From Rhizobium sp. Q54 (GTDB lineage Bacteria > Bacteroidota > Bacteroidia > Flavobacteriales > Flavobacteriaceae), in assembly GCA_943328505.2 (NCBI GenBank), contig CALQAH020000003.1:1-64000 (forward strand): a DNA stretch of 64,000 bases, in the 5' to 3' direction. The stretch's first letter is position 1. Every line of letters begins with the position of its first letter. The position numbers and the translations under genes are program-made. The notes beneath the pieces are model-generated. The model saw only the letters and a list, made by a program, of their open reading frames with translations, was not told the origin of the DNA and did not search any database. Below are positions 11,301 to 19,035 of the stretch, piece after piece.

Positions 11301-13475
11301 CGAAACTGTAAAAGTATAATCTTCTGTTTCTCCACTTGTGATAGCTCCACAAGCACTAGGGTTAGTAGCTAAATAATTTGTTCTAATTCTCATCCTGTGA
11401 TTTCCAATACTTGCAGTAGCTGGTACTGCGAAAGAACCGGATGCGCCAGTTACAAAGGCTCCGCTGGCATATACTAGTTCTCCAGCATCGTTAAAATCTC
11501 CATCATTGTTCCAGTCTACCCAGATATTAAATCCAAATGTATCAAGGTTTCCATTGAAGTCAGTTAAAAAATTAACGGAACCATTATTTACTTGACTTAC
11601 TATTTGAGTAGTAAAATTACCATAACCAGTTGCAGAATAACCAGAATTGATATTAGATATATTTGAGAAACCTCCAGTAGTTGAAAAATCCTTAATAAAA
11701 TAAGTTGCACTTGTTGATGTTGAGGAACAATAACAACCCACTGCTGAAGTTGTAAATGTCCAAGTTGATGATCCAACAGCATTACCACAAGTGTTTTTTG
11801 CAACGACTCTCCAATAATAAGTTGTATTGGCTAATAATGTTCCAGTTGTATACGAGTTAGTTAATACATTGGCTGTTAATGTGCCAGGCAAACTACCTGC
11901 TCCAAAATAGACATCATACGAAGTTGCACCCGCCGTTATATCCCATGAAACACCTGTTATGGCTCCGTTTCCAGAAAAGCAAATTCCTGTTGCTGCATTT
12001 GCTGGTGTTGGAGTTATTGATGCAGTAGGAACAGTATTTACAACAACTGTTACACTACCAGAAGCAGCACTCCAACAGCCAGTTGAATTTAGAGCTCGTA
12101 TGTAATAAGTTCCAGAGGTTGTAACAACATTGGTAGCAGCACTATTTGTAATAGCAGTTCCTAATGGAATTGTTTGCCAATACCAAGTTTCACCAACTGG
12201 AACACTTCCTACTCTTGTTAGTGTAACTCCTGGAGTTGAACACTGTGGGCTATTACTGGTAGGATTGCCAGGATTTACAGGTAGTGGATTTATCGTAAAA
12301 GTTAATAGACTGGTTGCGGTACCACTAGCGGTAGTAACAGCTATTGTACCAGTTGTTCCATTACCAACAATTGCAGTTATTTGAGTAGCACTGTTTACAA
12401 TAAATGAAGTTACAGGTGTTCCTCCTATAGTAACAGCAGTAGCGCCAGTAAAATTAGTTCCAGTTAACACAACAGTACCTGTTGTTGCGCATCCAATTGA
12501 TGGTGTAAAGCTTGTAATTGTTGGAGGAATTGTAGGAACTGTATGTGTTACACAAATAGTAAAACCATTTGCCGTTAAATCGCCATTAAAATCATATACT
12601 TGAATTCTATAAAAAGCACCTATAGAAAGTCCAGTCAATGTTCGAGTTTCTATACCATCATCGCCGGTAATATTTATGCAAGCTCCACCTGTTGGACTTA
12701 TTGTTGAACCACAATTATTGGTAACGCCCAATACTGGATTAAAACCCGCGATTCCGTCTACAGTAACAACATGTGTAGTTGCAACTGCTTGAAATTGATA
12801 CCAAACTGCATTTTCTGAACCATCAGTACAATCACCAGTTTCATTATTATCTGTTGCGCCTAATGTTGAACCTGTTGTATTTACACAACTTGTGTTAGAA
12901 GTAAGTGTAATCGCAGTGGAACATCTGTCATTCGATAATATAAATAAAGAAGAAATTGTCATATTGTTTGCAGTAGCATTTCCAATTCTAACATAATACG
13001 TATTACCACTTGTAAGCCCTGTAAAGGTTAAAGTTTCTGTTTGGGCACCAGTAGCTGTAGTAAAAACGTTGGTACATATAGTTGAAAATGCTCCACAAGC
13101 ACCAGTATATCCATATAAAATAGGGTTTTTATCTGTAGATGTAACTGTTACAATAGCCTGTGATCCAACTGCCACAAATTTTATCCAACCATCTCTAGCA
13201 ATTGTTTGAGTGTTACATGCAGCTTCGCTTGGGTCACTAACTGTTGCATCAGTAATAATTGTTAATGCAGTATATTGAGTATTAACAAGTAATGTTGGCG
13301 CGCTTGCACAATTAGCACCGATAGTTTGAGAGTAGGATAAAGTATTGGAGAATCCTATTACGATACAGAATAGCCAAACTAAATTTCTAAAAATATTTGA
13401 AGTCTTGTTTTTTTTACCTTTAAAAAACATTTCGTTTTTTAAAGCTTGTTTTGAATGGGAGTACTGTTTTTTCAT
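8301..13475 (-). CDS. Giant multidomain T9SS-secreted adhesin-like protein (1724 aa), paralog of the preceding gene
   Basis: Second large T9SS substrate. The signal peptide is within the first 50 residues (hydrophobic stretch ending near SYSQ). The N-terminal part (about 50-310) differs from its neighbour: two beta-sandwich repeats beginning near NCASAPTLL and DRCSTAITL, of a type common in Bacteroidota surface proteins. From residue 313 on, it is closely similar to the 1984-residue protein: IPT/TIG (313-393), Ig-like (394-480), FN3 (480-578), one GEVED domain (580-717), FN3 (725-822), the VDDVWSPVINLPFNFC region (from 825), an Ig-like segment, a WDGSVSTDWN region and a type A C-terminal sorting domain ending in KKLINK. 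It lacks one GEVED plus FN3 unit found in the neighbour. Function is unknown; surface adhesion is inferred. Confidence 0.9.
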   Translation of the reverse strand: MKKQYSHSKQALKNEMFFKGKKNKTSNIFRNLVWLFCIVIGFSNTLSYSQTIGANCASAPTLLVNTQYTALTIITDATVSDPSEAACNTQTIARDGWIKFVAVGSQAIVTVTSTDKNPILYGYTGACGAFSTICTNVFTTATGAQTETLTFTGLTSGNTYYVRIGNATANNMTISSLFILSNDRCSTAITLTSNTSCVNTTGSTLGATDNNETGDCTDGSENAVWYQFQAVATTHVVTVDGIAGFNPVLGVTNNCGSTISPTGGACINITGDDGIETRTLTGLSIGAFYRIQVYDFNGDLTANGFTICVTHTVPTIPPTITSFTPSIGCATTGTVVLTGTNFTGATAVTIGGTPVTSFIVNSATQITAIVGNGTTGTIAVTTASGTATSLLTFTINPLPVNPGNPTSNSPQCSTPGVTLTRVGSVPVGETWYWQTIPLGTAITNSAATNVVTTSGTYYIRALNSTGCWSAASGSVTVVVNTVPTASITPTPANAATGICFSGNGAITGVSWDITAGATSYDVYFGAGSLPGTLTANVLTNSYTTGTLLANTTYYWRVVAKNTCGNAVGSSTWTFTTSAVGCYCSSTSTSATYFIKDFSTTGGFSNISNINSGYSATGYGNFTTQIVSQVNNGSVNFLTDFNGNLDTFGFNIWVDWNNDGDFNDAGELVYASGAFVTGASGSFAVPATASIGNHRMRIRTNYLATNPSACGAITSGETEDYTFTVSPPLLCSGNPSGITVLLNSQTTSTVSWTAATPAPANGYQYYLFTSNAYPTGVTGSTAAGVTSVNLTGLTSATTYYIWVRSNCGGGLGQGVWIGPTSFTQPNCALGNGTGTTTLGCPSITSGGFGLNDVNPPAIDCTTSGCANLEATYLQVGDTSNYTVAAIPFAPPYQFTCLRNPISVNVDDVWSPVINLPFNFCYYGNSYSSCVVGSNGVLSFDTNRANTNSGWAFSNNLPSTTGALFANTIYGVYHDIDPSKGGKVGWELITLNTGCRALVASWNDVPMYSNNTILYTGMMVLYENTNVIEVFIKQKGIDNFDISPWNGGNAIVGLQNATGTAAVVAPGRNALDTNWEVYNEAWRFTPSGPSIASLKWYEGSGTTGPVVGTTPILTVCPTATTIYTAEVTYTLCNGNTVKETDEATVTVTNGKKWDGSVSTDWNVAANWTPDGVPTLLDCVVIPNVTNDPIISGTSFNAFGLNLTVLNGATLQINATNSLTLTDFIEVEPTASLTVKNSASLIQVNDLASNTGNIIMERSTTIRKTDYVYWSTPVENFSSAAISPGTSAGYIYKWNPTIANTNGGEGNWVSGNETMATGRGYIVRGPNTYTATPTAFTATFTGKPNNGIITAPISRGNRTTAMGSIVGVNGVTITPNDDNFNLIGNPYPSAIDALSFLTANTNIIGNVSIWTHGTPISPTAADPFYANYVNNYTVSDYINYNGTGSTPPGYNGKIASGQGFFVIMNDGTAATQSVTFNNTLRRNTYTNNQFYRTNSTTTPEEVETDKNRIWLSLINTANVSVTTLVGYVPDATYENDRLFDAPSKIGTAMGIYSMINDKSMLIQGRPIPFDQNDVVPLAISIPSSGNYTIAIGLVDGLFENDSQEIYLEDTQLGIMHNLRVAPYSFEGTAGIFETRFKLRYTNSALGNGNFNSNQTFAFINNNMLQIQSNQNITEVAIYEVSGKLIKTYKSNQLVNHLESEFNFSTGVYLAKIKLESGIFVSKKLINK

Positions 13476-13856
13476 AATTTAATTTTTTCATTATTAATAC
13501 TTAGTTATTAATAATGGTAGGTACGCAAATATGTTTTTAATTATATAATCCTTTCAGGACTTGATTAATATTTATAAAGTATGTTTTCAATTTAAAGGGC
13601 ATTAAATTATTTTTTTACTTTATTAAATTTTCTTTAATTAGATGGTAAATCTATTTACAGACAATTGTAATTACTAAATTTTTAGGTAACTAGCCTAGAA
13701 AATCGATGAATTACATATTTTCAAAATAAAATGTTAACTTATTAAAATGAGATATTAATTTTTTTCAATTCTTAATTTTCTTTATTTCTAAATGAAGCAA
13801 TTATTATTTTACTTTTGTCATTGGATTGTTTAAAAAGCAATTAGTAATAAGAGAGC
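13476..13856. other. Divergent intergenic region without a gene
   Basis: These 381 AT-rich bases separate the second adhesin gene (minus) from a TPR gene (plus). Apart from a candidate plus-strand -7 element at 13810 nothing specific stands out. No clear TAnnTTTG element for the adhesin was found on the minus strand. Confidence 0.5.
13810..13817 (+). promoter_or_regulatory. Candidate -7 promoter element for the TPR gene
   Basis: TACTTTTG fits the Bacteroidota TAnnTTTG element and lies 40 bases before the ATG. No TTG is present at the expected upstream spacing, so support is partial. Confidence 0.35.
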
Positions 13857-14555
13857 ATGAAATATATTTTTCGCCTTTTTTTAATTTCCCCTTTTTGTGT
13901 TTTTTCGCAAACAGATATATCATTGGCAGAAAAATTATATTACCAAGAAAAGTATACTCTAGCAAAACCAATTTTTATTGAATTTTTAAAAGAGAATCCA
14001 AATAATCTAAAAGCTATTGAGTATCTCGGTGATATTGAAGGTAAATCAGAATCATGGGATAAAGCCATGTTTTATTACGAAAAACTAAAATATTTAAAGC
14101 CTAAAGAAGCAAACTATTATTATAAATTTGGAGGATGCCTTGGAATGAAAGCTAAAGAATGTAATAAATTCAAAGCACTAGGGATGATTGGCGATATAAA
14201 AACTTCTTTTGAAAAGGCTATTGAACTCAACCCAAACCATATTGAAGCAAGATGGGCTCTGATAGAATTGTATCTTCAATTGCCAGGAATTATTGGTGGA
14301 AGCGAACGAAAAGCCCAGAAATACTCCAACGAGTTAATGAAAATTTCACCAGTAGATGGTTATCTTTCGAAAGGTTATATTGATGAATATTTTGCCCGAT
14401 ATAAAGAAGCTGAAAAAAATTATATCAAAGCAAATTCAATCGGTCATTCCAAAAACACGTTTCAAAAACTATATAAGCTGTATTTTTACAAATTGAAGGA
14501 TTTAGGAAAAGCTAAATTGCTAAAAAATGATTTTGAAAAAAACAATCCATCCTAA
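13857..14555 (+). CDS. Exported tetratricopeptide-repeat protein
   Basis: A 232-residue protein with a short signal peptide (hydrophobic residues 3-17, cleavage likely after CVFSQ) and at least three TPR-like helical repeats. Examples are residues 20-50 (LAEKLYYQEKYTLAKPIF), 54-85 (YLGDIEGKSESWDKAMFYYE) and 117-150 (SFEKAIELNPNHIEARWALI). TPR proteins are scaffolds for protein partners; no partner can be named. It precedes mpl by 35 bases on the same strand, so the two may be cotranscribed, but no functional link is known. Periplasmic or outer-membrane-associated location is inferred from the signal peptide. Confidence 0.8.
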   Translation: MKYIFRLFLISPFCVFSQTDISLAEKLYYQEKYTLAKPIFIEFLKENPNNLKAIEYLGDIEGKSESWDKAMFYYEKLKYLKPKEANYYYKFGGCLGMKAKECNKFKALGMIGDIKTSFEKAIELNPNHIEARWALIELYLQLPGIIGGSERKAQKYSNELMKISPVDGYLSKGYIDEYFARYKEAEKNYIKANSIGHSKNTFQKLYKLYFYKLKDLGKAKLLKNDFEKNNPS

Positions 14556-14590
14556 TTATTGACTTTTTTTACATTTATTAATATATAAAT

Positions 14591-15946
14591 ATGCGTACAC
14601 ATTTTATTGCCATTGGCGGAGCAGCGATGCACAACTTAGCTCTAGCATTACATAACAAAGGATATAAAGTAACGGGTAGCGATGATGCCATTTTTGAGCC
14701 TTCTAAATCAAGATTGGATAAAAAAGGATTATTGCCTAAAGAATTGGGTTGGTTTCCAGAAAAAATTACTGCCGAAATTGATTCCATAATTCTTGGAATG
14801 CATGCCAAAGCTGATAATCCTGAATTATTAAAAGCACAAGAATTAGGCTTAAAAATATATTCTTATCCAGAGTTTTTGTATGAACAATCTAAAAATAAAA
14901 CCCGTGTAGTAATTGGAGGTTCCCATGGAAAAACTACCATTACTTCCATGATTCTTCATGTGATGCATTTTAACAATATTGAAGTTGATTATATGGTAGG
15001 AGCGCAATTAGAAGGATTTGACACGATGGTGCATCTAACAGAAGAAAACGATTTCATTGTCCTTGAAGGCGATGAATACCTTTCTTCACCAATGGATAGA
15101 AGGCCAAAATTTCATTTATATCATCCTAATATTGCTTTGATTTCAGGTATTGCTTGGGATCATATCAATGTTTTTCCAACCTATGAAAATTATGTAGAGC
15201 AATTTGAATTATTTATTCAAAAAATCACTAATGGTGGAATTCTAGTTTACAATGAAGATGATTCTGAAGTAAAACGAGTAGCCGAAGCTGCTTCAAATCC
15301 AATTAGAAAGTTAGCATACCACACACCAAACTATAGCGTTGAAGATGGAACAACTTTATTAGAAACTCCTGAAGGCGCCATGCCAATAGAAGTTTTCGGT
15401 GCTCATAACTTGAATAATTTGGCTGGTGCCAAATGGATTTGTCAAAATATGGGTGTTGATGAAGCTGATTTCTACCAAGCCATTGCAACTTTCAAAGGTG
15501 CGTCAAAACGTCTTGAGAAAATTGGTGAAGGAAAAGGCAAAGTCGCTTTTAAAGATTTTGCGCATTCTCCGAGTAAAGTGTCTGCTACTACACAAGCAGT
15601 AAAAAGTCAATATCCAAACAGAACTTTAATTGCATGTTTGGAATTACATACCTATAGTAGTTTAAATGCTGAATTCTTAAAAGAATACCAAGGCGCATTA
15701 AATGCGGCCGACGTTGCAGTTGTTTTCTATTCGCCAGATGCTGTAAAAATTAAGCAATTGGAAGAAGTAACTTACGAGCAAATCGCACAATCTTTTCAAC
15801 GAGATGATTTACTTATTTTTACCAATCCAGTTGATTTTAAAGAATATTTATTCAGTCAAAACTTTGATAATTCGGCTTTGTTATTAATGAGCTCAGGAAA
15901 TTATGGCGGATTGAATTTTGACGAGGTCAAAGGGTTGATGCAATAA
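14591..15946 (+). CDS. mpl: UDP-N-acetylmuramate:L-alanyl-gamma-D-glutamyl-meso-diaminopimelate ligase
   Basis: Cytoplasmic Mur-ligase of peptidoglycan recycling: it attaches the salvaged tripeptide L-Ala-gamma-D-Glu-mDAP to UDP-MurNAc using ATP. The 451-residue length fits Mpl. The N-terminal nucleotide-binding segment begins HFIAIGGAAMHNLALAL and is followed by GSDD. The ATP-binding P-loop is GGSHGKTTITS (about residues 108-118). A central Mur-ligase segment contains EGDEYLSSPMD, and a C-terminal domain contains DFAHSPSKV. The motif at the start (AIGGAAM rather than GIGGxGM) distinguishes Mpl from MurC. Its stop lies 2 bases from the stop of the convergent DUF1287 gene. Confidence 0.93.
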   Translation: MRTHFIAIGGAAMHNLALALHNKGYKVTGSDDAIFEPSKSRLDKKGLLPKELGWFPEKITAEIDSIILGMHAKADNPELLKAQELGLKIYSYPEFLYEQSKNKTRVVIGGSHGKTTITSMILHVMHFNNIEVDYMVGAQLEGFDTMVHLTEENDFIVLEGDEYLSSPMDRRPKFHLYHPNIALISGIAWDHINVFPTYENYVEQFELFIQKITNGGILVYNEDDSEVKRVAEAASNPIRKLAYHTPNYSVEDGTTLLETPEGAMPIEVFGAHNLNNLAGAKWICQNMGVDEADFYQAIATFKGASKRLEKIGEGKGKVAFKDFAHSPSKVSATTQAVKSQYPNRTLIACLELHTYSSLNAEFLKEYQGALNAADVAVVFYSPDAVKIKQLEEVTYEQIAQSFQRDDLLIFTNPVDFKEYLFSQNFDNSALLLMSSGNYGGLNFDEVKGLMQ

Positions 15947-15947
15947 A

Positions 15948-16559
15948 TTATCGATTTCCTTTATATTTAAAATGTCCCACTATTTCATAATCAAACAAGC
16001 AATCTTCTAAAAGCTGACCATTTCCCACATTATGAACAAGCAGCGGGCGTTTGCCATCCGATGATTTTTTGTTGGTAATAATACCAATGTGCGGGTATTT
16101 TTTACCAATCATCCAACTTACTAATTCGCCTGTTTTATAGTCGTCAGCATTATTTGAAATGGCTAGTTTTTGCCCTTTTCTTGCAAAGAAAACTTCAAGA
16201 TTTGGTACACGTCTATGATCAATATTAGTATCAGGTTTTTTCAAGCCCCATTTTTTCAAATTAGGATATTTTGAAAAATTAGCTTTTAAATCATCATGAA
16301 CTTCTTTTTGCAAATCGATATTCAATTTTCGGTAGGCGCGAATAATAACATCGGTACAAACGCCTTTATTTTTTGGAACATCTCCATTTGGATATTTTAT
16401 TGAAAAATAAGCAGGATCGTAATCTATAGAGCCATCAACGATTGAAATAGCCGCATCGGATAATTGTTCTTCAAAACCTTTGGATTTAATTTTGCACTCT
16501 TTTTTGACGCCACAGGTTAAAAAGGATACAACTAGTAGTACTAAATAAATTGGTTTCAT
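15948..16559 (-). CDS. DUF1287 family protein, probable exported lipoprotein
   Basis: A 203-residue protein of the DUF1287 family. The N-terminus (MKPIYLVLLVVSFLTCG) is a signal peptide with a possible, non-canonical lipobox ending at C16. Conserved features are DYDPAYF near the start, GVCTDVIIRAYR with a cysteine, DHRRVPN, and PHIGII with a histidine followed by LLVHNVG. The cysteine/histidine pattern resembles NlpC/P60-like cysteine peptidases, a fold link that is inferred and not shown. The family's substrate is unknown. It is convergent with mpl, a peptidoglycan recycling gene; whether this is meaningful cannot be judged. Confidence 0.82.
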   Translation of the reverse strand: MKPIYLVLLVVSFLTCGVKKECKIKSKGFEEQLSDAAISIVDGSIDYDPAYFSIKYPNGDVPKNKGVCTDVIIRAYRKLNIDLQKEVHDDLKANFSKYPNLKKWGLKKPDTNIDHRRVPNLEVFFARKGQKLAISNNADDYKTGELVSWMIGKKYPHIGIITNKKSSDGKRPLLVHNVGNGQLLEDCLFDYEIVGHFKYKGNR

Positions 16560-16625
16560 ACTTTTATATTTTAATTACATAACGATATTTCTTATGTTTT
16601 TGTTGTACTTTTAAATAAAAAAAAT

Positions 16626-17318
16626 ATGGAGCAACGGAATTTTTCCATTAAAAATTGGGCCGAGGATGATAAACCTCGTGAAAAACTTATGCTAAAGGGT
16701 AAATCGGCATTAAGCGATGCTGAGTTGCTGGCTATTTTAATTGGCTCAGGTAGTAGAAACGAAAGTGCTGTTGAACTCAGCAAAAGAATTTTAGCAAGCG
16801 TTGATAATAATCTGAATGCCATTGGAAAACGGTCTTTGAAGCAACTAATCGAATTTAAAGGAATAGGAGAGGCTAAAGCTATAACTATTATTGCAGCGCT
16901 CGAATTAGGCAGAAGACGAAGAGATGAAGAAGCCATAACACTCAAAAAAATCACTTCGAGTAAATCAGTTTTTGAGTTAATGCAACCGATAATTGGAGAA
17001 TTACCACACGAAGAATTTTGGATTTTATATTTAAATAATTCCAATAAAGTAATTTATAAAGCACAACTTTCGAAAGGTGGTATAACAGGAACTGTTGTAG
17101 ATATTCGATTGGTTTTTAAAATGGCATTAGAACATAATGCTACTTCCATAATTCTAACACACAACCATCCGTCTGGTAAATTACTTGCCAGTGATGCGGA
17201 TATTCAAATTACCAAAAAATTGAAATTGGCAGGACAACAATTAGACATTACTATACTTGATCACATAATAATCACTGAAAATGGGTTTTACAGTTTTCAA
17301 GACGAAGGAATATTTTAA
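16626..17318 (+). CDS. radC: RadC family JAB/MPN-domain protein
   Basis: A 230-residue RadC-type protein. The N-terminal half has a helix-hairpin-helix-like region (LIEFKGIGEAKAITIIAALE), and the C-terminal half is a JAB/MPN+ metalloprotease-like domain. Metal ligands are visible: H179 and H181 in HNHPSG and D192 in the following SDAD stretch, with E in LPHEEFWIL upstream. Despite the name, a role in DNA repair has not been established for the family. The promoter of the next gene pair overlaps its 3' end closely, so that pair can be transcribed independently. Confidence 0.93.
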   Translation: MEQRNFSIKNWAEDDKPREKLMLKGKSALSDAELLAILIGSGSRNESAVELSKRILASVDNNLNAIGKRSLKQLIEFKGIGEAKAITIIAALELGRRRRDEEAITLKKITSSKSVFELMQPIIGELPHEEFWILYLNNSNKVIYKAQLSKGGITGTVVDIRLVFKMALEHNATSIILTHNHPSGKLLASDADIQITKKLKLAGQQLDITILDHIIITENGFYSFQDEGIF

Positions 17319-17319
17319 T

Positions 17320-17327
17320 TAAATTTG
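17320..17327 (+). promoter_or_regulatory. Candidate promoter -7 element of the RES/Xre toxin-antitoxin pair
   Basis: TAAATTTG is an exact TAnnTTTG match, placed two bases after the radC stop and directly before two operator-like repeats. Transcription would start near 17334. No convincing TTG element lies at the right upstream spacing. Confidence 0.5.
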
Positions 17328-17335
17328 TTTTGTAT

Positions 17336-17370
17336 TGACAAATGTCATAAATTTACAGACAAATGTCATA
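17336..17370. promoter_or_regulatory. Tandem operator of the RES/Xre toxin-antitoxin operon
   Basis: The 13-mer GACAAATGTCATA occurs twice, at 17337-17349 and 17358-17370, exactly 21 bases (two helical turns) apart. Each copy contains the dyad GACA-AA-TGTC. The sites lie immediately downstream of the -7 element, where a bound antitoxin would block initiation. Autoregulation by the antitoxin is inferred; it is typical of type II modules. Confidence 0.6.
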
Positions 17371-17373
17371 GAT

Positions 17374-17877
17374 GTGTCAAAGTTAGTCGCCAATTCCGAT
17401 ATTCAGTTAGATAAAGCCGTGCGTACTTTTGTTTCAAAAGTGGGTAAAGAATCCAATTTAACCCTAGTAAACAAAGACATCACTTATAAAAATTTCCTTT
17501 CCAATAAAATGCTAATCGTTCATTCCATTCGGAGAGGGATTCCCTATGATTTGTACGAATTAATTAAAGAAAGAAGTCCGTTTAAACAAGAAGATTGGGC
17601 TGATTTTTTAGGAGTTTCTTCAAGAACCTTACTCCGCAATAAATCGAGAAGTAATTATGTTTTTGAATCCATTCCATCTGAGAAAATTATAGAATTAGCC
17701 GAAGTTACTTCGCTAGGGAAAGACGTTTTTGATTCGGAAGAGCAATTTTATATGTGGCTCAACACACCCAACTTTGCATTAGGAAATTTGCATCCTTTCG
17801 AATTATTAAAAGATTCTTATGGTAAAGAAATGGTGATGAATGAATTGCAAAAAATTGACTACGGTATTTTTGTATAA
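17374..17877 (+). CDS. Xre/MbcA/ParS-type antitoxin of a RES toxin-antitoxin system
   Basis: Antitoxin that neutralises the downstream RES toxin and probably represses the operon. An Xre-like helix-turn-helix is visible (DLYELIKERSPFKQEDWADF to SSRTLLRNK), followed by the toxin-binding C-terminal domain with EVTSLGKDVFDSEEQFYMWL and PFELLKDSYGKEMV. A GTG start at 17374 (167 aa) is chosen because the tandem operator lies just upstream. A TTG at 17335 would extend the frame to 180 aa, but its extra codons are the operator repeats themselves and it would sit almost at the predicted transcription start. Other in-frame GTG codons exist at 17419 and 17437. The stop overlaps the toxin ATG (TAATG). 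Confidence 0.85.
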   Translation: MSKLVANSDIQLDKAVRTFVSKVGKESNLTLVNKDITYKNFLSNKMLIVHSIRRGIPYDLYELIKERSPFKQEDWADFLGVSSRTLLRNKSRSNYVFESIPSEKIIELAEVTSLGKDVFDSEEQFYMWLNTPNFALGNLHPFELLKDSYGKEMVMNELQKIDYGIFV

Positions 17878-18335
17878 TGGAAGTTTTTCGACTGCAAAAT
17901 AAAAAATTCCCCATTGTTTTATCTGGAAAAGGAGCATCAATAACTGGAGCAAGATGGAATTCCAAAGGAACCGAAATAATTTATACTGCTCAAAACAGAG
18001 CATTAGCCATGGCGGAAGTAGCAGTGCATTTGACACTCGCAACATTGCCAAAAGGTTTTTGTATGGTAACCATTTATATTCCAGATGATTTGTTAGTATT
18101 TAATTTTGACACCAAAAAATTACCAAACGATTGGAACTTTTTTCCTGAAAATACGACAACCCAAAAAATGGGTGATGAAATAATTAGGTTAAATGAATTT
18201 GCCATAATCAAAGTTCCTTCGGCAGTTGTAAAAGGAGAATTTAATTATTTGTTAAACCCACATCATCCCGATTTTACTACAATTAAAATAATATCGCAAG
18301 AGGATTTTCCTTTTGATAAGCGAATTTTTAAATAA
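17877..18335 (+). CDS. RES-domain toxin
   Basis: A 152-residue RES-domain protein. Characterised members are type II toxins that deplete cellular NAD+. The family's key residues appear in the right order: R26 (in GARWN), Y36 and E47, with S115 (in VPSAVV) and the NPHHPDF segment near the C-terminus. The start ATG overlaps the antitoxin stop by one base, so translation is coupled and the antitoxin comes first, as is usual for this family. The product looks intact. The next gene begins one base after the toxin stop, so a housekeeping nucleotidase may be read from the toxin-antitoxin promoter. Confidence 0.9.
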   Translation: MEVFRLQNKKFPIVLSGKGASITGARWNSKGTEIIYTAQNRALAMAEVAVHLTLATLPKGFCMVTIYIPDDLLVFNFDTKKLPNDWNFFPENTTTQKMGDEIIRLNEFAIIKVPSAVVKGEFNYLLNPHHPDFTTIKIISQEDFPFDKRIFK

Positions 18336-18336
18336 G

Positions 18337-19032
18337 ATGGCCTTGAAATTACAAAATATCACACATGTTTTTTTTGATTTAGACCATACACTTTGGGATT
18401 TTGAGAAAAACTCTGCTTTAGCATTTGAAAAAATTTTAAAACTCCATAAAGTTGAAGTTGATTTACAAGAGTTTCTCTATCATTACGTACCCATAAATTT
18501 AAAATATTGGGAAATGTATCGCAGAGAAGCAATCTCGCAATCGGAACTTCGTTTTGGAAGATTAAAAGATACTTTTGATTTGTTAAATTACAAATCGGAT
18601 GAAGCGTTAATTGATTTTTTATCGCACGAATACATTCATTATTTACCGCAGTTTAACCACCTTTTTGAAGGTGCCATTGAAATTTTAGATTACCTAAAAC
18701 CCAATTATAGCTTGCATATAATAACTAACGGATTTCAAGAAATACAATACAATAAACTTAAAAATTCAGGTATTGACAACTACTTTTTATCGGTAACCAA
18801 CTCAGAAATGGCAGGTGTAAAAAAACCAAATCCTAAGATATTCGAATTTGCATTATCTTTGGCAAAAGCCAACGCTTCAAAAAGTATCATGATTGGCGAT
18901 TGTATAGAAGCTGATGTGCAAGGTGCTTTGGACTCGGGTATGGAAGCGATTTATTTTAATGAATTTAATAAAACCATTCCAGAATCTATCAAACAAGTAA
19001 ATCATTTGTTAGAATTAAAAAAATATCTATAA
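18337..19032 (+). CDS. HAD-superfamily nucleotidase, YjjG type
   Basis: Cytoplasmic HAD hydrolase of 231 residues. Motif I is FFDLDHTLWD (nucleophile D14, acid D16), motif II IITNG, motif III includes the lysine in GVKKPNP, and motif IV is MIGDCIEADVQGA. The helical cap between motifs I and II and the overall similarity fit the YjjG family of 5'-nucleotidases, which remove non-canonical pyrimidine nucleotides; substrate is inferred. The ATG at 18337 gives the usual family N-terminus. A TTG 24 bases upstream would overlap the RES toxin gene and is not supported. It is followed after 3 bases by an exported protein gene. Confidence 0.85.
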   Translation: MALKLQNITHVFFDLDHTLWDFEKNSALAFEKILKLHKVEVDLQEFLYHYVPINLKYWEMYRREAISQSELRFGRLKDTFDLLNYKSDEALIDFLSHEYIHYLPQFNHLFEGAIEILDYLKPNYSLHIITNGFQEIQYNKLKNSGIDNYFLSVTNSEMAGVKKPNPKIFEFALSLAKANASKSIMIGDCIEADVQGALDSGMEAIYFNEFNKTIPESIKQVNHLLELKKYL

Positions 19033-19035
19033 ATT

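Noticed and set aside
3424..12384. Several long open frames opposite or out of frame within the two adhesin genes
   Set aside because: They mirror each other at the same positions of both paralogs and are low-complexity shadows of T- and G-biased codons, without family features.
2019..13475. Repeated sequence resembling an array
   Set aside because: The repeats are protein modules (FN3, GEVED, Ig-like), not short regularly spaced direct repeats, so no CRISPR array is present.
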